Assembly: GCF_014270065.1 (NCBI RefSeq)
Contig: NZ_JACNME010000005.1
Span: forward strand, 1-64,000
DNA from: Quadrisphaera sp. RL12-1S
GTDB taxonomy: Bacteria > Actinomycetota > Actinomycetes > Actinomycetales > Quadrisphaeraceae
Length of the DNA: 64,000 bases
Direction: 5' to 3'
Every line of letters starts with the position of its first letter. The first letter of the stretch is position 1. The translations under genes and the position numbers were made by a program. The notes below the pieces were generated by a model, which ran no database searches, was not told where the DNA came from, and saw only the letters and a list, made by a program, of their open reading frames with translations. Shown here one piece after another: positions 46,537 through 54,903 of the stretch.

Positions 46537-46956
46537 TCAGGCGGCGAGCCGCACGGTGAGGTCGGACCCGGCGAGGGCCTTGGTGAACGGGCAGATCTGC
46601 TGGGCCTGCTCCAGCACGCGCTCGGCGACGTCGTCGGCGAGGCCGCTGACCTCCAGCGTGATGTGGCTCGTGTAGCCGGCCTCCTCGGCGGTGGTCAGCG
46701 TCACGTGCGCGGTGACCTGGGCGTCGCTCGCGTCGACGTCCTGCGTGGACGCGGCGATGCCGATCGACTGCTGGAGGCACGCGGCGGTGGCCGCGGCCAT
46801 GAGGTGCTCGGGAGTGGTGCGGTCTCCCGCTGCCTCACCCGCCAGCTGCGTGGCGGCCTCCAGGACGCCGTCGGAGGTCTTCACGCTGCCGGCGACGGCG
46901 GTGGCCGTGGCGTCCTGGACGGTGGTCTGGCTGCTCTTCTCGCTCTGGGTGGTCAT
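46537..46956 (-). CDS. Organic hydroperoxide resistance protein (Ohr/OsmC family)
   Basis: A 139-residue thiol peroxidase. The peroxidatic Cys lies in AATAACLQQSI and the resolving Cys in QQICPFTKALAGSDLTVRL, with GDRTTPEHLMAAATAAC before it, the normal Ohr layout. It reduces organic peroxides using lipoylated proteins as electron donor. The MenJ-like gene starts 21 bases after its stop, so both may be expressed together. Confidence 0.92.
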   Translation of the reverse strand: MTTQSEKSSQTTVQDATATAVAGSVKTSDGVLEAATQLAGEAAGDRTTPEHLMAAATAACLQQSIGIAASTQDVDASDAQVTAHVTLTTAEEAGYTSHITLEVSGLADDVAERVLEQAQQICPFTKALAGSDLTVRLAA

Positions 46957-46968
46957 GCAGCGACGCTA
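46954..46968 (-). promoter_or_regulatory. Leaderless -10 box of the ohr gene
   Basis: TAGCGT on the minus strand (46968-46963) is six bases before the ATG at 46956, again without a ribosome binding site. Confidence 0.55.
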
Positions 46969-49089
46969 AGCAGACGCGCTGGCAGCCGCCTCTTGATCAC
47001 TCGCTGCGGCGTCGAGGCGGCGCAGCGCACCGAGGACGACCTCCTTGTCGGTGGTCGGCCACAGCGGCGGCAGGCTCGCCCGCAGGAACGAGCCGTACCG
47101 CTTGGTGGCCAGCCGCGGGTCGAGCAGGGCCACCACGCCGCGGTCGGAGGTGCTGCGCAGCAGCCGCCCGGCGCCCTGCGCCAGCAGCAGCGCCGCGTGG
47201 GTGGCCGAGACCGCCATGAAGCCGTTGCCGCCGGCGCGGTCGGCGGCCTCCGCGCGAGCCGAGGACAGCGGGTCGTCGGGGCGGGGGAAGGGGATCCGGT
47301 CCAGGACCACCAGCTGGCAGGACGGGCCGGGCACGTCCACGCCCTGCCACAGCGTCAGGGTGCCGAACAGGCAGGTGCGCGGGTCCGCGGCGAACTCCCG
47401 CACGAGGTTGGGGACGGTGTCGTCGCCCTGGCAGAGCACGGAGATGCCGTGCTGGGCGAGCCGGTCCCCGAGGGCCTCGGCGGCGGCCTCGGCGGCGCGG
47501 CGGGAGGAGAACAGCCCCAGCGCGCGGCCGCCGGCGGCGACGACGAGCTGCTCGACCTCCTCCAGCACCTCCGGCACCGGGCCCTCCCGGCCGGGCTGCG
47601 GCAGGTGCTTGGCCACGTAGAGGATGCCCTGCCGGGCGTGGTCGAACGGGCTGCCGACGTCGAGCGCGGTCCACTGCGGCGCCCCGGCCCCCTGCAGGCC
47701 GAGCGCACCGGCGGCGGCGTCGAAGGACCCGCCCGGCGTGAGCGTGGCGGAGGTCAGCACCACCGTGGACCCGCCGAACAGGTGCTCGCGCAGCGTCATC
47801 GCCACGCTCAGCGGGGCCACGTGGAGAACGCGGGGGCGGGGTTCCTCGCCCGCCGCGTCACGGCGCCAGGCGCCGGGCGCCTCGAGCCACGCGACGTCCT
47901 CGCCCGCGCCGTCGGCACCGGGCTGGACCTCGACGAGCCGCTCGGCCACGTCGAAGACCTCGCTCAGCGCGGCGCGGGCGACCTGCTTGCCGGCCGCCGC
48001 CTCGCCGTCGTCGTCCTTCCCCGACTGGCCCGACGACCCTCCCTCGCCCTTGAGCCCGGACAGGGCCTCGCGGGCGGCGTCGCGCACGCCCGCCACCGCC
48101 AGGCGCACGCCTTCGGGCAGGCCGCGGGGGTAGCGGCCGACGGGGGCCTCCTCGAGCACGGCGCCGAGGTCATCGGAGGCCACGCGCAGGCGCTCGGCCC
48201 ACGTCGGGTCGAGGCCGCCCTGGCGGCGGGCGGTGGTCGCTGCCTGCGCCACCGCCGCCGCCGACAGCGACCCCGTGGCGACGGAGGTGACCCTGTCGAC
48301 CAGCTCGTGCGCCTCGTCGATGACGACGACGTCGTGCTCGGGCAGCAGCTGCACGTCCTCGACGGCGTCGATGGCCAGCAGCGCGTGGTTGGTGACCACC
48401 ACGTCCACCTCCTTGGCCCGCGCCCGCGCCAGCTCGACGTGGCACTCCTCCGCCATCGGGCAGCGCGTGGCGCCGAGGCACTCCCGAGAGCTCACCGACA
48501 CCTGCCGCCAGGCGCGCTCGGAGACACCGGGGACCAGCTCGTCGCGGTCTCCGGACTCGGTGTCCTGCGCCCAGCGGTGCAGGCGGGCGACCTCCCGACC
48601 GAGCTGGCTGGTCGCGGTGGGTGCGGCGGCGCGGCGGTCGGTGGCGCGCTCGGCGCCGCCGACCAGCTCCATGCCGGGCAGCGCCTCGGGCTCGTCCTCG
48701 GGGAAGCCGCCCACCAGCTTCTGCCGGCACACGTAGTGGGCGCGGCCCTTGACCGTCTGCCAGGTGAGCTCGCGGCCGAGCAGGGGGCGCAGCGCCTCGC
48801 TCAGCCGCGGCAGGTCCCGGTCGACCACCTGCGCCTGCAGCGCCAGCGTGGCCGTGGAGACCACGCCCGGGGTGCCCGTCTCGGCGGCGTGCGCGGCCAG
48901 CGGCACGAGGTACCCCAGGGACTTGCCGGTGCCCGTCCCGGCCTGGACCAGCAGGTGGCGGCCCGAGCGGACCGCCTGGGCGACGGCGGCGACCATCTTC
49001 TGCTGCCCCTCGCGCGGGGCCCCGCCGAGCGCCGCGACGGCGGCGTCGAGCAGGTCGGAGGGGTCGGCTCCGCGGCTGGGCTTCGGCAC
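46966..49089 (-). CDS. ATP-dependent helicase DinG-like (XPD family)
   Basis: A 707-residue superfamily 2 helicase. Walker A is LVQAGTGTGKSLGYLVPL and the DEAH box is VVIDEAHELVDRV. Between them lie cysteines HYVCRQK, RECLGATRC and CHVELARA that can hold a 4Fe-4S cluster, then VDVVVTNHALLAIDAV. The C-terminal lobe has LGLFSSRRAAEAAAEAL, TLTLWQGVDVPG and GAGRLLRSTSDRGVVALLD. It unwinds DNA 5'-3' and removes R-loops or D-loops in repair. No SOS box was seen upstream; the start has a leaderless box. Confidence 0.9.
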   Translation of the reverse strand: MPKPSRGADPSDLLDAAVAALGGAPREGQQKMVAAVAQAVRSGRHLLVQAGTGTGKSLGYLVPLAAHAAETGTPGVVSTATLALQAQVVDRDLPRLSEALRPLLGRELTWQTVKGRAHYVCRQKLVGGFPEDEPEALPGMELVGGAERATDRRAAAPTATSQLGREVARLHRWAQDTESGDRDELVPGVSERAWRQVSVSSRECLGATRCPMAEECHVELARARAKEVDVVVTNHALLAIDAVEDVQLLPEHDVVVIDEAHELVDRVTSVATGSLSAAAVAQAATTARRQGGLDPTWAERLRVASDDLGAVLEEAPVGRYPRGLPEGVRLAVAGVRDAAREALSGLKGEGGSSGQSGKDDDGEAAAGKQVARAALSEVFDVAERLVEVQPGADGAGEDVAWLEAPGAWRRDAAGEEPRPRVLHVAPLSVAMTLREHLFGGSTVVLTSATLTPGGSFDAAAGALGLQGAGAPQWTALDVGSPFDHARQGILYVAKHLPQPGREGPVPEVLEEVEQLVVAAGGRALGLFSSRRAAEAAAEALGDRLAQHGISVLCQGDDTVPNLVREFAADPRTCLFGTLTLWQGVDVPGPSCQLVVLDRIPFPRPDDPLSSARAEAADRAGGNGFMAVSATHAALLLAQGAGRLLRSTSDRGVVALLDPRLATKRYGSFLRASLPPLWPTTDKEVVLGALRRLDAAASDQEAAASASA

Positions 49090-49101
49090 CGAGCCACCCT
49101 A
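49087..49101 (-). promoter_or_regulatory. Leaderless -10 box of the dinG-like gene
   Basis: TAGGGT on the minus strand (49101-49096) lies six bases before the GTG at 49089, with no ribosome binding site between. Confidence 0.55.
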
Positions 49102-49157
49102 CGCAGCGCGCCGGACACCCGGCCCCGTTCGTCCACAGCCCCCGCGCGCTCCACCTC

Positions 49158-49212
49158 GATCTTGCAGGAGACCCGCACTTCTGCGCCGAGGGCGCGGGGC
49201 TTCTGCATGATC
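49158..49212. repeat. Imperfect palindrome, relative of the 50238 palindrome
   Basis: A 55-base inverted repeat. The left arm starts GATCTTGCAGGAGACCCGCA and the right arm ends in GGGGCTTCTGCATGATC. It shares the GATC-TGCA-G-AGACCCGCACTTC core with the perfect palindrome at 50238-50294. It sits just after the DUF559 gene's stop (49224) and upstream of dinG. It could terminate transcription. Confidence 0.75.
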
Positions 49213-49223
49213 GCCAGTGGTGG

Positions 49224-50171
49224 TCACGCGGCGAGCTCGCCCCGCAGCGCCCGGCGCACCTCATCGACCAGCTGCTCCGGCGTCCGGCGCACGTCATCCG
49301 CGACGACCTCGACGACCGTCCACCCCGCGTCACGCAGACGGCGCCGCTTGGCCTTGTCCCACTGCCACTGGCCGCGCTTCGTGCGGTGGACGTCGCCGTC
49401 GAACTCGAGGACGACGCGCTGTGCGTACCAGACCATGTCCACCAGGCCGTAGAAGACACCGCCCTCGCGCAGCGGGCGTCCGCAGCGAGGCTCGGGGAGG
49501 CCGGCGTCGACGAGGAGCAGCCGGACCTCGGTCTCCATGGGCGAGTCCACCCGCCACCGCACCTCGGAGCGCCGCTCCCGCAGGACCACCACCCCGGGCC
49601 GGCTTCCTCGGACCGCGACCGCTGCGTCGAGGTCTTCCTCGGTGGCCCAGTGCCGGCGCACGGCGTCGCCCAGCGCCACCCCGTCGACGCGCGGCAACAC
49701 CGGGGCGAGGTCGCACCACACGTCAACAGGCTCCTGGACGCGCAGGCCCCGGACGCCCGGGGCGAGGAGCGGTACGATCTCGGCAGCGTGAGGTCCTCCC
49801 CGCACGATCCGCACGCGGTGCGGGTCGAGCCCGGTGGAGCAGACGAGGCCCCTGATCCGCACGGGTGCGCCGGCGGAGACGGCCTCGATGCTGCCGGCCC
49901 CGGGGGTGCGCTGGAAGCGCGGCGTGGGGAGCTCCGTCAGCTCCACTGCCGTCCAGCCGCTGAAGGCGGCTCCCGGCGGCAGCGCCAGCGACGCGGCGAC
50001 GAGGTCCGCGGCCCGGGAGGGCGCGAGGGCGGCGGGAACCCGCACCCCGCGGTACGGCGTCCGGAAGCGCGGCCCCTCGAGCACGCGCGGCGACACGCCG
50101 CGCCGCAGCGCCTCGGCGACGGTGAAGGGACGCTGTTCGAGGTCTTCAGGGAAGGGTGAGCGCGCGGGCAC
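49224..50171 (-). CDS. DUF559 (Vsr-like) endonuclease-domain protein
   Basis: A 315-residue protein. The N-terminal part (FTVAEALRRGVSPRVLEGPRFRTPYRGVRVP) resembles the helix-turn-helix start of AbiEi-like and DUF559 proteins. The C-terminal PD-(D/E)xK domain carries SPMETEVRLLLVDAGLPEP, then GLVDMVWYAQRVVLEFDGDVHRTKRGQWQWDKAKRRRLRDAGW, with the nuclease residues E, D and ExD and an HxxxxxxxxD region. Such genes are multicopy and of unknown role. It is bracketed by two related palindromes. The GTG at 50171 is the first start before the helix-turn-helix. Confidence 0.82.
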   Translation of the reverse strand: MPARSPFPEDLEQRPFTVAEALRRGVSPRVLEGPRFRTPYRGVRVPAALAPSRAADLVAASLALPPGAAFSGWTAVELTELPTPRFQRTPGAGSIEAVSAGAPVRIRGLVCSTGLDPHRVRIVRGGPHAAEIVPLLAPGVRGLRVQEPVDVWCDLAPVLPRVDGVALGDAVRRHWATEEDLDAAVAVRGSRPGVVVLRERRSEVRWRVDSPMETEVRLLLVDAGLPEPRCGRPLREGGVFYGLVDMVWYAQRVVLEFDGDVHRTKRGQWQWDKAKRRRLRDAGWTVVEVVADDVRRTPEQLVDEVRRALRGELAA

Positions 50172-50237
50172 CCCTGGATGCTGGCCCGGATCGCGGTGGC
50201 GCCGCTGCGGCTGTCCACAGGGCCCGCTCCGTGATCG

Positions 50238-50294
50238 TGATCATGCAGAAGACCCGCACTTCCGGGCCGGAAGTGCGGGTCTTCTGCATGATCA
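50238..50294. repeat. Perfect 57-nt palindrome
   Basis: The arms 50238-50265 and 50267-50294 are exact reverse complements over 28 bp around a single G. The core is ATGCAGAAGACCCGCACTTCC. It lies between the hflX stop (50311) and the start of the DUF559 gene (50171), so it could end hflX transcription. A shorter diverged copy lies at 49158-49212. Confidence 0.92.
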
Positions 50295-50310
50295 TCCCGT
50301 CGAGCGGGGC

Positions 50311-51825
50311 TCAGGCGGGGGCGGGGACCCCGAGCTCCGCGGCGAGGTCGGGAGCGACGCGGGCACGGACGCGGGTGCCGGACTCCGTGTGCTCGGTGGA
50401 GAGCACCTCGCCGGTGGAGTGCACGCGCGAGACGAGGTCGCCGCGCGAGTACGGGACCACCACGTCCACGAGCACCTCCGGGTGCGGGAGCACCTCGCCG
50501 ATCCGCTCGCGCAGCGCGTCCAGGCCCTCGCCCGTGCGCGCCGAGACCACCACCGAGCCGCGCTCGCGGCGCAGCAGCCGCGAGACGACCTCCGGGTCGG
50601 CCTGGTCGCACTTGTTGAGGACGACGACCTCCACGGGCCCGTCCCCTCCGTGCGTGCCGACCTCCGCGAGGACGTCGCGCACCGCGGAGATCTGCCCCTC
50701 GGGGTCGGGGTGGGAGGCGTCGACCACGTGCAGCAGGACGTCGGCCTCGCCGACCTCCTCCAGCGTGGAGCGGAACGCCTCCACCAGCTGCGTGGGCAGC
50801 GACCTCACGAAGCCGACCGTGTCCGACAGCGTCATGGTGCGCCCGTCGGGCACCTCCGAGCGGCGCACCGTGGGGTCGAGGGTGGCGAACAGCGCGTCCT
50901 CGACCAGCACGCCCGCACCGGTCAGCCGGTTGAGCAGCGAGGACTTGCCGGCGTTGGTGTAGCCGGCGATCACCACGCTGGGCACGGCGCCGCGGCGGCG
51001 CGACTGGCGGCGGGTCTCCCGCGCCGGGCGCATCTCCTTGATCTCGCGGCGCAGCTTGGCCATCCGGGTGCGGATGCGGCGCCGGTCGAGCTCGATCTTG
51101 GTCTCACCGGGTCCGCGGGAGCCGATGCCCTCACCGCCGGCGACGCGGCCACCGGCCTGGCGGGACATCGACTCGCCCCAGCCGCGCAGGCGCGGGAGCA
51201 GGTACTCCAGCTGGGCCAGCTCGACCTGGGCCTTGCCCTCCTTCGACTTCGCGTGCTGGGCGAAGATGTCGAGGATCAGGGCGGTCCTGTCGATGACCTT
51301 GACCTTGACGATGTCCTCCAGCGCGCGGCGCTGGGATGGCGACAGCTCGCCGTCGGCGATCACGGTGTCGGCGCCGGAGGCGGACACGACGTCCTTGAGC
51401 TCCTTCGCCTTGCCCGAGCCGAGCCAGGTGCCCGGGTCGGGGGTGTCGCGCCGCTGCAGCACGCCGTCGAGGACCGTCGAGCCGGCGGTCTCGGCCAGGG
51501 CGGCGAGCTCGCGCAGCGAGTTCTCGGCGTCCTCGGCGGAGGCTGACGCGCTCGACCACACCCCCGCCAGCACCACCTTCTCCAGGCGGAGCTGGCGGTA
51601 CTCGACCTCGGTGACGTCGGTGAGCTCGGTCGACAGCTCGCTGGCGAGCCCGCCGACGCGTCGCAGCGCGTTGCGCTCCTCCAGGTCGTACTGCTCGCCG
51701 TCGTAGTCCTGCCCGCCGTCCGCCACCGCTGCCGGGACCGCGCCGCCGTGGCGGGCCAGGATGCGGCTGACGGCGTCGTCAGCGGAACGGGTCGTGCTCT
51801 CGGGGGACTGGGCCGTGGTGGTCAT
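50311..51825 (-). CDS. hflX: Ribosome-associated GTPase HflX
   Basis: A 504-residue OBG-HflX GTPase. The N-terminal HflX domain includes GVLQRRDTPDPGTWLGSGKAKEL and ELSPSQRRALEDIVKVKVIDRTALILDIFAQHA. A coiled linker (RRRIRTRMAKLRREIKEMR) leads to the G domain: G1 AGYTNAGKSSLLN, G3 DTVGFVRSLP, G4 NKCDQAD. It splits or rescues stalled 70S ribosomes under stress. GGAGG precedes the ATG. An N-terminal 80-residue extension is normal for actinobacteria. Confidence 0.96.
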   Translation of the reverse strand: MTTTAQSPESTTRSADDAVSRILARHGGAVPAAVADGGQDYDGEQYDLEERNALRRVGGLASELSTELTDVTEVEYRQLRLEKVVLAGVWSSASASAEDAENSLRELAALAETAGSTVLDGVLQRRDTPDPGTWLGSGKAKELKDVVSASGADTVIADGELSPSQRRALEDIVKVKVIDRTALILDIFAQHAKSKEGKAQVELAQLEYLLPRLRGWGESMSRQAGGRVAGGEGIGSRGPGETKIELDRRRIRTRMAKLRREIKEMRPARETRRQSRRRGAVPSVVIAGYTNAGKSSLLNRLTGAGVLVEDALFATLDPTVRRSEVPDGRTMTLSDTVGFVRSLPTQLVEAFRSTLEEVGEADVLLHVVDASHPDPEGQISAVRDVLAEVGTHGGDGPVEVVVLNKCDQADPEVVSRLLRRERGSVVVSARTGEGLDALRERIGEVLPHPEVLVDVVVPYSRGDLVSRVHSTGEVLSTEHTESGTRVRARVAPDLAAELGVPAPA

Positions 51826-51922
51826 GCGCCTCCTGCGTCGTGCGGCTCGCTGCCTGCGAGCCGCCCACTGTTCCTCACAACACCGCCGACGTCGACGGTG
51901 TTTCCGCCGTCGAGGTCGCCGG

Positions 51923-51937
51923 TAGCCTCTCGCGGTG
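51923..51937 (+). promoter_or_regulatory. Leaderless -10 box of the RsmC-like gene
   Basis: TAGCCT (51923-51928) lies six bases before the GTG at 51935. The divergent hflX start is 110 bases away. Confidence 0.55.
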
Positions 51938-52570
51938 CCAGACGAGCCCCACCAGCAGCCCGAGCACTACTTCAGCGCCTCCCCCGCCAGCGACGACGAG
52001 CGCCGCCCGCTGCGGGTCCGCCTGGACGGGCGCGAGCTGGACCTCGTCACGGCGCCGTCGGTGTTCAGCGGACACCGCCTCGACCTGGGCACCGCGGTGC
52101 TGCTCGACCACGTGGGGGACCCCCCGACCGAGGGCGACCTGCTCGACCTCGGCTGCGGCTGGGGCCCGGTGGCGCTGACGATGGCGCTGCGGTCGGCGGA
52201 CCCGGCCACCCGCCGGGTGTGGGCGGTGGACGTCAACGAGCGCGCCCGCGACCTCACCGCCGCCAACGCCGCGTCGCTGGGCCTGGCGGGGGTGCGCGCG
52301 GCAGCCCCCGACGACGTCGACGACGACGCGCGCCTCACCGCGATCTGGTCCAACCCGCCGATCCGGGTGGGCAAGCCGGCGCTGCACGCGCTGCTGCTGC
52401 GGTGGCTGCCGCGGCTCGCACCGGGCGGCTCGGCCCACCTCGTGGTGGCCAAGGACCTCGGCGCGGACTCGCTGCTGCGCTGGATCGGCGAGCAGGGCGC
52501 CGACGGCGGCTGGACGGCGCAGCGCACCGGGTCCCGCAAGGGCTACCGGCTGCTCGAGGTGCAGCGCTGA
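51935..52570 (+). CDS. RsmC-like class I methyltransferase
   Basis: A 211-residue SAM-dependent methyltransferase. HYFSASPASDDERRPLRV and VFSGHRLDLGTAVLLDHV match the RsmC/RlmG C-terminal domain. The SAM site is LLDLGCGWGPVALTMAL, with the acidic VWAVDVNERARDL. The catalytic motif IV is SNPPIRVGK, diagnostic for guanine-N2 methyltransferases. It probably methylates 16S rRNA G1207. It lacks the N-terminal duplicate domain of E. coli RsmC, as is usual for Gram-positive relatives. The gene abuts the convergent small gene at 52571. Confidence 0.88.
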   Translation: MPDEPHQQPEHYFSASPASDDERRPLRVRLDGRELDLVTAPSVFSGHRLDLGTAVLLDHVGDPPTEGDLLDLGCGWGPVALTMALRSADPATRRVWAVDVNERARDLTAANAASLGLAGVRAAAPDDVDDDARLTAIWSNPPIRVGKPALHALLLRWLPRLAPGGSAHLVVAKDLGADSLLRWIGEQGADGGWTAQRTGSRKGYRLLEVQR

Positions 52571-52765
52571 TCAGGCGGTGCGGCTGAGGCGGCGCTGCTT
52601 GCGCTGGCGCTCCATGGCCAGCTGGTGCAGCAGCCGCTCGCGGCGGCGGAGCCGCTCGTCGCCGTCGGTGCGGGGGTCGTTCACGGCCGCCAGCACCGCC
52701 ACCGCAGCGCGCGTGCGCGCGTCGAGCAGCCCGCTCGTGCCGGTCGTGCTGTCCACCGCGACCAT
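52571..52765 (-). CDS. Small hypothetical protein
   Basis: A 64-residue protein from ATG 52765, or a GTG nine bases further in. It has a helical body TSGLLDARTRAAVAVLAAVNDPRTDG and a very basic end (ERLRRRERLLHQLAMERQRKQRRLSRTA). GGGGGAG lies immediately upstream. A longer frame from 52909 exists but reads through sequence lacking coding character. The charged tail suggests nucleic-acid or ribosome contact; no family is recognised. Confidence 0.55.
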   Translation of the reverse strand: MVAVDSTTGTSGLLDARTRAAVAVLAAVNDPRTDGDERLRRRERLLHQLAMERQRKQRRLSRTA

Positions 52766-52962
52766 CTCCCCCCGTTGCCTGGGCCAAGGGTTGCTCGACG
52801 CAGGGTGACCAGCAACCACTTTGCCCGAAGTGGTCACCCTCAGCGCGCTCCCGATCACCCCATCGGTGCACACAGGTGCACACCTGACACTCCAGTGCCC
52901 ACGCGTCACATCACGAGAGGGTCACGTCCGGCGTGTCGCACCCCTGGGCGCGCCGCCGTCGG

Positions 52963-53946
52963 TCACAGGTCCAGCAGCCCCAGGTCCACCTCGCCGCGGG
53001 CCACCAGCACCGCGGGGCCTGCCAGCTCCACGCGCTGGCCCTCCAGGGCGCGCACGGCCACGGTGCCGCCGGGCACGTGCACGAGCCAGCGCTCCGGTGC
53101 CCCCGCCTCGGCACCGCCGGCCCAGCTGCGCACCGCCAGCGCCGCGGCGCACGCACCCGTCCCGCAGGAGCGGGTCTCGCCGACGCCGCGCTCGTGCACC
53201 CGCATCCGGATGACGCCCAGCGGGCCCCCCGAGCCGGAGGTCCGCCCCACGGCGTCCTCGATGATGACCAGCTCGACGTTGGTGCCGTGCGGCGGCAGCG
53301 GCTCGACCTCGGGCGCCCGGGTCAGGTCGGCGGCGTCCAGCTCGGTGGCCGACGCCAGCGCCACCACGGTGTGGGGGTTGCCGACGTCGACCGACAGGCC
53401 CGGCCGGCGGACGCCGTCGAGCCCGTGCACGCCCACCTCGGCGTCGGCGCCGCGCTCGGCGGCGCCCACGGGGTCGACGAGGTGCCACGGGCCCATGTCG
53501 ACGGCGAGCCAGTCCTCCCCCTCGGGCCCCCGCACGCGCCGCAGGTAGCGGACACCGGACCGGGTCCCGACCGGGAGGCCGCGGCCCTGGCGCAGGTCGG
53601 CCTCGTCGACCAGGCCCTCGGCGAGCAGGTGCGCCGCCAGCACGCGCACGCCGTTGCCGCACATGAGGGCGGTGGAACCGTCGGAGTTGCGGTGGTCCAT
53701 GAACCACACCGCGCCGGCGTCCTCCGCGAGCGCCGCGGCGCCCTCGGGCAGCGCGTCGCTGCGGACGGCGCGGATGGTGCCGTCGGCCCCGACGCCGGCG
53801 CGGCGGTCGCACAGGCGCGCGGCGAGCACGGCGTCGTGGGTGAGGAGCCCGTCGGGGTCGGTGAGCAGCACGAAGTCGTTCTCGGTGCCGTGCCCCTTGG
53901 TGAAGGCCAGGGTGGCCGAGCGGGCGGGGGCCGGGGCGCTGGTCAC
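52963..53946 (-). CDS. dapF: Diaminopimelate epimerase
   Basis: A 327-residue cofactor-free epimerase that turns LL- into meso-diaminopimelate for lysine and peptidoglycan. KGHGTENDFVLL is the N-terminal signature. The two catalytic cysteines are C96 in ALMCGNGVRV and C261 in TRSCGTGACAAAL. RNSDGSTA and DVGNPHTVVAL complete the substrate site. It follows miaA with a ten-base gap, the common actinobacterial miaA-dapF order. Confidence 0.96.
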   Translation of the reverse strand: MTSAPAPARSATLAFTKGHGTENDFVLLTDPDGLLTHDAVLAARLCDRRAGVGADGTIRAVRSDALPEGAAALAEDAGAVWFMDHRNSDGSTALMCGNGVRVLAAHLLAEGLVDEADLRQGRGLPVGTRSGVRYLRRVRGPEGEDWLAVDMGPWHLVDPVGAAERGADAEVGVHGLDGVRRPGLSVDVGNPHTVVALASATELDAADLTRAPEVEPLPPHGTNVELVIIEDAVGRTSGSGGPLGVIRMRVHERGVGETRSCGTGACAAALAVRSWAGGAEAGAPERWLVHVPGGTVAVRALEGQRVELAGPAVLVARGEVDLGLLDL

Positions 53947-53956
53947 GGCCCCGACC

Positions 53957-54892
53957 CTAGGCGAGCAGCCTGAGCGCCGCCTGCACGCGCTCGGCGGGGG
54001 TCAGCGCGTCGGTGTCGAGCCAGGCCACGCGGGGGTCCGCGCCGAACCAGGAGAGCTGGCGCCGCGCGTAGCGGCGGGTGCTGTGGACGGTGGCCTCCAG
54101 CGCCTCCGCCACGGTGCAGCGCCCGTCGAGGGCGTCGAGCAGCTGGGCGTAGCCGAGGGCGCGGCTGGCGGTGGCGCCCTCGCGCAGGCCCCGCCCGGCG
54201 AGCTGGGCCACCTCCTCCACGAGCCCACCGCGCGCCATGGCCTCCACGCGGGCGGCGATCCGCTCCCGCAGCACCTCGCGCTCGGCCCGCAGGCCCACCT
54301 GCACGACCCTGCCGAGGCCGGCGACGTCGTCGCTGTAGCGCCGCTGCGGCATCGAGGCGCTGAACGGGCGCCCGGTCACCTCCACCACCTCCAGGGCGCG
54401 CACCACGCGGCGCACGTTCCCGCGGGTGATGGCCGCCTCGGCCACCGGGTCCACCGCCGCCAGCCGGGCGCGCAGCAGCGCCTCCCCGCCGGCCCCCGCG
54501 TCCGCGAGCTCCGCCTCCAGGCGTGCCCTCACCGCGGGGTCGGTCTCGGGGAAGGCGAGCTCGTCCAGCGCCGCGCGCACGTACAGGCCGGAGCCGCCGA
54601 CGAGGACGGCGGTGCGCCCGCGCCCCACCACGTCCGCCAGCGCCGCCCGGGCGGCGCGCTGGTAGGCGGCCACGCGGGCCTCCTCCCGCACGTCGAGCAC
54701 GTCGAGCAGGTGGTGGGGCACGCCGCGCCGCTCGGCCTCGGTGAGCTTGGCCGTGCCGACGTCCATGCCCCGGTACAGCTGGGAGGCGTCGGCGTTGACC
54801 ACCTCGCCGCCGGTCGCGAGCGCCAGCTCCACCGCGAGGTCGGACTTGCCGGTGGCGGTGGGGCCGACGACGGCGACGACGGCGGCGGGCAC
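53957..54892 (-). CDS. miaA: tRNA dimethylallyltransferase
   Basis: A 311-residue enzyme that adds a dimethylallyl group to A37 of tRNAs reading UNN codons. The P-loop is [43 protein letters not shown] and [14 protein letters not shown] are family motifs. [19 protein letters not shown] and [19 protein letters not shown] form the tRNA-binding part. The GTG start directly precedes the P-loop strand. Confidence 0.96.
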   Translation of the reverse strand: MPAAVVAVVGPTATGKSDLAVELALATGGEVVNADASQLYRGMDVGTAKLTEAERRGVPHHLLDVLDVREEARVAAYQRAARAALADVVGRGRTAVLVGGSGLYVRAALDELAFPETDPAVRARLEAELADAGAGGEALLRARLAAVDPVAEAAITRGNVRRVVRALEVVEVTGRPFSASMPQRRYSDDVAGLGRVVQVGLRAEREVLRERIAARVEAMARGGLVEEVAQLAGRGLREGATASRALGYAQLLDALDGRCTVAEALEATVHSTRRYARRQLSWFGADPRVAWLDTDALTPAERVQAALRLLA

Positions 54893-54903
54893 GGTGAACC
54901 AGG

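Noticed and set aside
45283-49452. Very long plus-strand frame opposite the reductase and dinG-like genes
   Set aside because: It is the antisense shadow of well-identified minus-strand genes; its composition (His/Arg/Gly-rich) is a GC artefact.
52571-52909. 112-codon version of the small basic protein
   Set aside because: The upstream part reads through sequence without coding character; the ATG at 52765 next to a purine-rich site is preferred.
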